From positions 32,117,331 to 32,181,330 of the forward strand of contig NC_091143.1 in NCBI RefSeq assembly GCF_041381155.1: a stretch of DNA of 64,000 nt, read 5' to 3'. The notes beneath the pieces are model-generated. The model did no database searches. It saw only the letters and a list, made by a program, of their open reading frames with translations, and was not told the origin of the DNA. This document shows, one piece after another, positions 57,725 through 64,000 of this stretch. Source of the DNA: Argopecten irradians (Eukaryota > Mollusca > Bivalvia > Pectinida > Pectinidae). Every line of letters begins with the position of its first letter. Positions within the stretch are counted from its first letter, which is position 1. The position numbers were made by a program, and so were the translations under genes.

Positions 57725-57835
57725 TTATCTGTGATAAGAATATTAAGAAATAACAATGATAAATCGTTTGTCTCAAATGTCGGTTGAATGTCATCAAAAT
57801 AAATTGTGAAAAACCATCGAAAGCAAATATATGGT
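57725..57835 (-). pseudogene. Decayed copy of the module ORF (module 3)
   Basis: The minus strand reads FTIYFDDIQPTFETNDLSLL then FLNILITDN and a stop. The acidic segment and everything after it are lost. No tRNA follows at the expected distance; a hAT-like MITE sits at 58067. Confidence 0.65.
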
Positions 57836-58066
57836 GCTGTCATATTGCCAATCTAGCTTCAAACAAAACATGGGCTACTATAAATCGCTGGTGTAAGGAT
57901 TTTATTTCGGTGTGGAAGTGCAGAATTCACGAAAATAAATCACTCAAACACGTAAAATACGTACAGTACAGCTTGCTTTCACCAAATGGTGAAAAAACCT
58001 TTCGTTTTCGTTAAGTTTCTTATTCTTATTATAAGAGAGTTTCATTATAAATGGAGACACATCACG

Positions 58067-58410
58067 CAATCTGATTAAAACACAGATCCTTATAACCACT
58101 CCGTTCAATAGAATATCCCATAAGGGGTCACGTCCAGATGACCTTTATACCACGTGTACCTCAGAGCAAATGCAGTTTCTACACCTTACAACATCAATTG
58201 AAAATGTCTTTTCGCCCCAGAATACATATACAATAAGCTTTGTTGTGTACTTCGGGCGAGATGGCTACATACAGGAAAATAATTTGGACAGCTTCTTCAA
58301 ACTATTTCGTCCCCAGTCAAGATTCTGGCAGTGCCAATGTGATTGGCCATTTCAAAAGGTCATCTTGACGTCCTCTTATCCAACGTAGTGATAATAAGGA
58401 TCTGTATTTA
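58067..58410. mobile_element. hAT-like MITE, copy 4
   Basis: CAATCTGATTAAAACACAGA at the left; the right end stops at GGATCTGTATTTA, short of the usual AATCAGATTG. The internal GTCACGTCCAGATGACC and GAATACATATACAATAAGC blocks match the other copies. Confidence 0.75.
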
Positions 58411-58789
58411 CCGCTAATAACTTAATATTAGATAATACATGTGGTTGTTATGGAAGGACATGGAAAGTAGAAGCGCTATAAATACGGAAAACAGTACGAC
58501 TTCGCGAGTCGTTGTATTATACAAACCTAGCCAATTTTCAAGTCCATTTTTTGCTTTAATGACCAATGATTTTTAATCTTTCAGTACTTACGTGTATCAA
58601 AACAGTAGTTTCATGTCTTATTAGCCAATAGTCAAAACTATTTTCCCTTGGTGTTGGGACCAACGCTAGAGAGTATCGAGAAACAGTTCCTAGGATTTTC
58701 TTATTGTAAATCCATACTTTAAGGTTGTGAAACAATTCGTTGTATCCCTGCATCCATTTTTAATTGTTTCTGATTATAAATCCATAGTC

Positions 58790-58960
58790 GTTGATGATTA
58801 CACATTGTTGAAGGCCATTAATAATAATTCATCATCGCTATCCTCCCCCACATTCTAACGTTAAGTAGAAAATCAAGAAATGACAATGACAAATCGTCTG
58901 TCTCAAATGTCTGTTGAATGTCATCAAAATCAATTGTTAAACTTAATTGAAAGCAAAAAT
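58790..58960 (-). pseudogene. Decayed copy of the module ORF (module 4)
   Basis: The minus strand reads LTIDFDDIQQTFETDDLSLS then FLDFLLN, after which the acidic tract is shifted out of frame (GGGGGAGGATAGCGATGATG where the intact copy has GATGAGGATAGCGAGGATG) and a stop follows. It sits about 110 bases before the tRNA remnant at 59071. Confidence 0.65.
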
Positions 58961-59070
58961 AGGATGTTGTCATATTTCAAGCCTTGACTGAAACAAAAAC
59001 ATCCCCACTACAATAAATCATCTTATTTTCGCGAAACTGAAGACTTCATTTCTTTGTGGGAAATCCGAAT

Positions 59071-59130
59071 TCCCGATAGCGCGCTGGACTGCTAATCCAG
59101 AGGCCGCGGGTTCGAATCCCGTCGGGGATG
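59071..59130 (+). pseudogene. tRNA-Arg pseudogene lacking part of the D arm; anticodon now GCT
   Basis: Relative to the intact copies, about 11 bases covering the A box and D-stem 5' side are missing (TCCCG joins ATAGCGC). The anticodon arm is intact but the loop is CTGCTAA, so the anticodon has changed from TCT to GCT. The T arm is perfect and the acceptor 3' strand is TCGGGGAT. Without the A box normal Pol III transcription is unlikely. Confidence 0.85.
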
Positions 59131-59663
59131 TATTGTTTTGACCGTTTATCAGATTAAATTTTGTTGGATTAAAGACCTTCATTACAGTAGAACAAAAAGA
59201 ACAAGGTCCACGTGTATAAAAATTGATTAATTACACATCATAATTACTGCATTATTTAACTTTCATTTTACTTATATAGTAATACAAATTCATATGCAAA
59301 ACATACAAATCAAATACTATGTGAGTTACCCTTACAACTTGGAAATCCCATCTTCCAATTTTTCAAACGCACTGTTCATTCTTGTCATTTGTATTTGGGT
59401 TGGGTTTTTTTTTGCAAAAAGCACATGTTTTGTTGTTGTTTATTTCAAAAATCAGTTTACACTTGTTATCTGTAACAGAGTCATTTATTTCTTTACTGAA
59501 ATCTGTTGCTATTTGCTATAAAGCAATTAATGGATATATATGAAATAAGGCTATTGGTTTTCTTTACAAATTACATATTACTCGAACAATTGAAATTGAA
59601 TTTGACACACTAGTATTTGCCATATACTTTGGTAGAAATTGAAACTAAAAATTAATATATACA

Positions 59664-59736
59664 GTCCACTTAGCGCTTTGGATAGCGCGCTGAACTTCTT
59701 ATCCAGAGGTCGAGGCTTCGAATCCCGCCGGGGATG
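59664..59736 (+). pseudogene. Degenerate full-length tRNA-Arg (TCT) copy
   Basis: 73 bases aligning end to end with the intact tRNA. Several substitutions disrupt stems: GTCCACT in the acceptor, GCGCTTTGG in the D loop, CTGAA against TCCAG in the anticodon stem, and GAGGC against CCCGC in the T stem. The anticodon TCT is kept. Probably non-functional. Confidence 0.85.
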
Positions 59737-59999
59737 CGTTTTATCATAATAGGGTTTTCGGTGTTCCATTTGAAATAACTTTGTTCATATCCCTCTTTTT
59801 ATCCTGCATATTAACTGCTTGATTTAGTTTATTTTAGTTTAGTTGATTAGGCTTAAAAGTAAATGCTATTAATACGGCGTAAATATGTATGTTAATTATA
59901 AATCCACACATACTGATTAAATATTTGTTTTGGTGCAACCATTGTTTTAGGCTATTATTTTAACAAATCATCCTCTCAATCATCCCTAATATAGTATCT

Positions 60000-60075
60000 G
60001 TGTTAAGCAGAAAATCAAGAAATGACAATGACAAATTGTCTGTCTCAAATGTCGGTTGACTCATTGAAAGCACAA
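60000..60075 (-). pseudogene. Decayed copy of the module ORF (module 5)
   Basis: The minus strand reads QPTFETDNLSLSFLDFLLNT then DTILGMIERMIC and a stop. The 5' part is cut by the SINE insertion beginning at about 60083. Confidence 0.65.
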
Positions 60076-60082
60076 ACGTACT

Positions 60083-60343
60083 AGCCAGGGTCATGTAAGG
60101 ACGGTTTCCCTTGTATGCAGTGTGCTGTGTGTATAAAGCGCGTGGTGCTGGTTTTGGGGGGTTATGCGGTATATTCTTTTGTTAGATGAAATTAAGTCTG
60201 GTTATTATCTAGGGTCATGTAAGGACGTGGTTTGGGAGGCTTCTGTATTCGTGCTGTGTCTTGTATATTGGTACTATTTCCGTTTTGATAGTGCTACATC
60301 ACTACCGCCGAAGACATCAAACACAGCACACACAGGTAGGGCG
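60083..60343 (-). mobile_element. SINE-1 fragments, two overlapping partial copies
   Basis: CAGGGTCATGTAAGGACGGT, GTGCTGTGTGTATAAAGCG, then again AGGGTCATGTAAGGACGTGG, ATAGTGCTACATCACTACCG and CCGAAGACATCAAACACAGC. It occupies the space between ORF remnant 5 and the point where a tRNA would be expected. Confidence 0.65.
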
Positions 60344-60566
60344 TAAACATTGGTTTTGTTAATCATTATTCCCTTTTGCCAGAGAACGAGAATGTCTTAG
60401 GAACCATGAAAGGCATAACCATTTTGTTTTGTTTCGTATTCCTTATTAACGTCTTTTGGCACCTTCCATCTGGTCCTCAGGGGATTTCAACCAACAATTT
60501 TTACCAATTTGAATATTCACCTCCTATGCATTCATGCATACTTAATATCGCGCAAGAAGTTGTTGA

Positions 60567-60700
60567 TATGTTTGTTTGTTTGATTAATTAACGTCCTATT
60601 AACAGCTATAGTCATGTAAGGACGGCCTCCCATGTATGCGGTGTGTTGCGTGTATGTTGTGCGAGGTGCGTGTTTTGGGAGACTGCGGTATATTCATGTT
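60567..60700 (-). mobile_element. SINE-1 3' end, little diverged
   Basis: TTTGTTTGATTAATTAACGT, CCTATTAACAGCTATAGTCA and GTGTGTTGCGTGTATGTTGT are nearly identical to the copy at 21603. Confidence 0.85.
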
Positions 60701-60945
60701 GATATGAACAAAGGACTTTATGTTAACCTCTTGGTTACGTCCCTTGGGCTTGTACAATTTTAAAATCCTCACGCCGTAAGGATACCAACAATGCAAAAAT
60801 ATGAGCGTTATGAATGCTTACTCTCGGAGTAAAAGCCATTTGTATGGAAATAACTAACTTGGCCCCGAAAGGGTCCGCTAATCAATTTGTACAATTTTTT
60901 GTGTCAGATTTATAAATATGCTACAAATGCAACATCAATGTTAGT

Positions 60946-61512
60946 TAAAGGGACAATTCAATGGGGCTAATTCTGTTACATAACCACGAATTAAAATATG
61001 ATATAACTGTATTGTTCTATATTCCTTATGAAATATATAGACGAAATATTGACAAATTCCACGACATTGTTAAGACCTTTAATTAATAACGTTGAAATAT
61101 TAAATCGTTGATCAATACGATTAAGCAGGTGTAATATGTATGTTGTACCCTTACCCGATCCAAAGTCACGTACGTTAATCAAATGCAATGCATTACCACT
61201 GAGGTGTTGGTGAAATTATGTTTATAAAAGAACATGCACATAATAACGCAAAACACACTACTCTCAGAGCGATTTGAATAGTTCCAGACAAAAATTTCTT
61301 TACTACACTGACAAGGGCCAGGGTTCGGCATACCAGACGTCCGACCACAATGTGCGAACAGCAAACAAGTTTGAACATTTCACATACATTTCACTATAGT
61401 GGGTTTTTCTGACATATCACAGTAAACCCACCTATTCTAATTTTCATTAAAACTGGTTTGTTTCCGATATATAAGCAAATTTTAATGTACTCTTAGACTG
61501 AATTGTCCTTTA
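60946..61512. mobile_element. TIR element of about 565 bp (AAAGGGACAATTCA ends)
   Basis: The left end TTAAAGGGACAATTCAATGG and the right end AGACTGAATTGTCCTTTATA are inverted. Short ORFs inside (60991-61378, minus) are not recognisable as a transposase. Confidence 0.6.
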
Positions 61513-62202
61513 TACCAAGTTTCAGAGAAGTCGTTTATATGGAAATAGAAATGGGGATATTGAAAACCAACATTTTACTATGAAAAACCCCTGCATGATG
61601 AGAAGATTACAGTTTGGGCACCTCTGAACTCGTCAGGAATTATTGGTCAATTGTTCTTTGAGGATGCAGAAGACAATAATGTCTCTGTTATTAAGAACGA
61701 TATATGATGCTATGAAGTAAAACTTTCCTATTGTTTTGAAACGGAAATTGGAAAATACCGAACCGGTATGGTTCCACCAGCATAGTGCAACACCACATTC
61801 AGCCCACTGTGTGGCTACAACATTTCTTACAAAGCCTTTTTAAGACCACAGGCTCATTCTCCAGTCCTTAGCCATTGAACGTTTATTTGTAATGTAATCT
61901 GAAGGATAGGATGTATTCACATACGTCAAAAAACTCTTAATGATAATAAAAGAGAAATCAACAACATACCTAGAAACCTGTGTGCTGGAGTTGTTGCAAA
62001 CTTCAATACAAGGCTTGCGGCTGTGACCAAGCAGAAATACATCACCTAGATTTTTTTTCTAACATTATTTATAGGCCGTCCTGTATAATAAGTAATGTGT
62101 GTGTCCAGAGTCCCCGTTTCCCCAAAATGTTTCAATTTGTTTTGTTATTAATTACTACTTTTTGCTAGAGAACGTGTATATTATATAATGTATCCTAATC
62201 TA
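61513..62202. other. No gene recognised
   Basis: AT-rich. The last 60 bases (GCTAGAGAACGTGTATATTA) match the spacer just upstream of the tRNA in module 2. Confidence 0.4.
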
Positions 62203-62243
62203 TTCTAATCCAGAGGTCACGGGTTCGAATCCCGCCGGGAATG
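62203..62243 (+). pseudogene. tRNA-Arg 3'-half remnant
   Basis: Retains TTCTAATCCAG, GGTCACGGGTTCGAATCCC and GCCGGGAATG, i.e. the anticodon-loop 3' side through the acceptor end. The 5' half is absent. It marks the right edge of the module array. Confidence 0.85.
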
Positions 62244-62558
62244 ATTTCCCTTTTTGGTAATTCGATTTGAACAATGAATAATAGACTAATCAATGCGTTC
62301 GTTTTAACGTTTATTTAGCCCAGTTCTGCTCGAACCAAATTAATTTTTTGAATGATTTTTCATGAATTATAATGCATTGATATATTGCAAATAAAATTAA
62401 TTGGAAAAAAATAACTTAGTGCCAAAATTAGGTCACAGTGACCTAGTTTTGTAAAATGTCAATTATGCAAGGATGGAGTTCATCTGGTGCAATAGTATAC
62501 CAGAAATCATATATACCATTGATCAATACATTTGCATATTATAAACCAGTCATGTATC

Positions 62559-62622
62559 CTTATAACACTCCGTTTAATAGACGTACTGAAAAAATAAGGA
62601 TCTGTATCTTAATCAGATTGGT
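62559..62622. mobile_element. hAT-like MITE right-end fragment
   Basis: CTTATAACACTCCGTTTAAT and AAGGATCTGTATCTTAATCA then GATTGG match the right end of the family. Confidence 0.65.
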
Positions 62623-63223
62623 TAACATTTCTGCTCTCAATTTTGTGTCATTGTTGCAAACATTCAATTAATCAGAGGATGGGTGTAGAAAAATTCTTTC
62701 ATCATTTCATCAAACACGTCGCGTATTGAAACCCACGAACGAAATACGTTTTACTGTTATACGACGAAATAAGTGATATAACCACTGAATTGTTATGCGG
62801 TCAACCTATATTATCCAATACAATAGAAAAAAAATCACAACATTTTTATGAGAACAGTACGTTGGAATGTCTGAATCCATATTTCGGTCAATAAACATAG
62901 TATATTAATGTTTTGTAAATGGTGGGGTGACACGAATAAGTCATCGTAGCAACAAGGCGGTGCGTTCCCACGCATAACAGATCTCTTGGTAATACATTTG
63001 TATTGTGACGATCAGGTGGTCAGAACTCTGTATCCTGAACCGACTTGAAAATAACCACTTGAAGCGCGGCTACCGCCACATATGTATTTGAGGGGTAGCA
63101 GACTCTTGCCTAATTAACTACCCTAACCATAGACGACTTAGTTACACCATAGAGTCACCTGGATAGTTCTTAAATCCTCCAAGAAACAACCAGGATTCCA
63201 AAATACAGGTACAAACTTAGACA
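62623..63223. other. No gene recognised
   Basis: Moderately AT-rich; no repeats recognised. Confidence 0.35.
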
Positions 63224-63229
63224 TTTATT
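63224..63229 (-). terminator. Candidate poly(A) signal AATAAA (minus)
   Basis: AATAAA on the minus strand about 87 bases past the stop of the ORF at 63316-63546. Confidence 0.4.
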
Positions 63230-63315
63230 AATGAGACAAATAAAATAAAGGTTCACAATTTCAGCAATATTTCACATACTCAAGATTCCATTCCAACTAT
63301 CTATCGACTTCTTCA

Positions 63316-63546
63316 TTACAATCTAGTCTTCACATCAATAAATAAATATAATCCAATAACAGCTGAACCTAACGTAACAGTAACAGATGCATCTTTACAA
63401 AGTATTTCCAGCTTCTCAGTACCAAATAAATTACTAAAATTAACATGAATAATCCCATAAATCCATCCCCACACATATAAACTACATGTAATATAATACA
63501 CAAACATTACAAGCTCAGGAAGTGAGGAAATCACCTCTCTGTCCAT
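63316..63546 (-). CDS. Small two-pass membrane protein, unrecognised
   Basis: A single uninterrupted minus-strand ORF of 76 residues starting MDREVISSLPELVMFVYYIT. The start has a purine at -3 and G at +4 (GCGATGG). Two hydrophobic segments, residues about 11-34 (ELVMFVYYITCSLYVWGWIY) and about 52-71 (VTVTLGSAVIGLYLFI), flank a charged loop (GTEKLEILCKDA); the short tail is DVKTRL. That pattern fits a small hairpin membrane protein. An AATAAA lies 87 bases downstream, and a GC-richer, CpG-containing region lies about 300 bases upstream. Comparison from memory with TMEM258, DPM2, KISH and PIG-Y gave no match. AT-rich DNA makes hydrophobic chance ORFs common, so confidence is moderate. Confidence 0.45.
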   Translation of the reverse strand: MDREVISSLPELVMFVYYITCSLYVWGWIYGIIHVNFSNLFGTEKLEILCKDASVTVTLGSAVIGLYLFIDVKTRL

Positions 63547-63829
63547 CGCTACACACTAACAACAACAAACACAACCGACCTCGGACACAGACAGACGCAG
63601 ACTGACTGGTTTCAAAGATCACGTCATCTATAGAATATTAGCAGGTGAAGCGATCGCTGGAAATTGCTGGATAATCTCTATCCAACATCAATAATCATAC
63701 AAAACAATGTTTATCTTCTATAAACATTAATACACGTAATACAACTCTAATAACTCACTTTTCCTTCACATCACACGTTCAACACATCGTCTGCAACAAC
63801 CGGAAGCACAAGTAATATAAAATACGAAA

Positions 63830-63960
63830 CTAATTTTAAGCTATCGGCTAGCTCCGCAGCTGTCATAACAATAATGGCTGCGCCCTGTAGCAGAAACATG
63901 TGCTTCAATGCATCGATTACTTGACATCTTTACACAATTAACAGACCTCGTAAGTAATAA
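63830..63960. promoter_or_regulatory. Candidate promoter, possibly bidirectional
   Basis: A GC-richer patch with AATGGCTGCGCC (YY1-like on the plus strand), CAGCTGCGGAGC and several CpGs, unlike its AT-rich flanks. It lies upstream of the minus-strand ORF at 63316-63546. On the plus strand an ATG (63873) opens a short frame, MAAPCSRNMCFNASIT. Inference from composition only. Confidence 0.25.
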
Positions 63961-64000
63961 GTTATCAGTAGCATCTATCTATCTATCAATCGTAAATGAT

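Larger units (their letters stand above)
49849..62243. repeat. Decaying array of tRNA-Arg/ORF modules
   Basis: Five homologous ORF-side blocks occur at 49849-50178, 52340-52430, 57725-57835, 58790-58960 and 60000-60075. tRNA-Arg sequences follow four of the positions (50416, 52622, 59071, 62203), with a further copy at 59664. Downstream spacers are also shared (AAACACATGCTTTCATTGTT at about 51470 against AAACGCATGTTTTCATTCTT at about 52839; TGACAATGTCACC in both). Pearl-like elements, MITEs and SINEs have inserted between and inside modules. The array reads as tandem segmental duplication followed by erosion. Confidence 0.75.

Noticed and set aside
1-64000. CRISPR arrays, bacterial operons, rRNA genes
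   Set aside because: None seen; tandem repeats here have transposon or minisatellite structure, and the signals are eukaryotic (introns, SINEs, Pol III tRNA genes).

Overview
The window is AT-rich, intron- and repeat-dominated animal DNA with no bacterial-style genes. The repeats point to a lophotrochozoan, most likely a bivalve mollusc. They include several pearl-like non-autonomous Helitron/Helentron families (tandem core repeats of about 146-157 bp, an ACGG-type microsatellite and a terminal GC hairpin), an abundant tRNA-headed SINE ending in a CAAA-type tail, and many TIR/foldback MITEs. The species assignment is inference from repeat style only.

Protein-coding content is sparse, and I could name no host protein. 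The best-supported pieces are single exons with good splice sites. On the minus strand these are an internal exon (5130-5278), a first exon encoding a signal peptide (1697-1820), and an exon cut by the left edge (1-59). On the plus strand they are a transmembrane-plus-stop-transfer exon (21222-21331), a cysteine-rich terminal exon candidate (19290-19491), and a 101-residue terminal exon candidate with a poly(A) signal (27654-27959). A small two-pass membrane ORF with a poly(A) signal lies at 63316-63546 (minus). Weaker exon candidates are listed separately.

Layout. 0-6 kb: minus-strand exons plus a pearl-like array (3.56-4.89 kb). 6-16 kb: SINE and MITE fragments in otherwise empty sequence. 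16.6-17.7 kb: a strand-asymmetric minisatellite and Thr/His-coding low-complexity block. 18-28 kb: exon candidates among SINEs and a large nested foldback (26.65-27.41 kb). 28-45.7 kb: a SINE dimer, an isolated tRNA-Arg(TCT) at 32.68 kb, MITEs with readable nested insertions, and a short minisatellite split by two insertions. 46.6-49 kb: foldback and CRE-rich repeats and another pearl-like element.

49.8-62.3 kb is the most interesting part: a decaying array of at least five or six related modules. Each was built from a minus-strand ORF (conserved FDDI..TFET..LSLSFLDFLLN peptide) lying upstream of a plus-strand tRNA-Arg(TCT). Two tRNAs are intact and identical to the isolated copy at 32.68 kb. 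The others are truncated, mutated (one has anticodon GCT) or lost. Later insertions (hAT-like MITEs, pearl-like elements nested inside each other, SINEs) can be ordered because paralogous modules provide empty sites. Dividing the window by mechanism, Pol III genes and SINEs, Helitron-like arrays and cut-and-paste MITEs account for most recognisable sequence; coding exons are a very small fraction.
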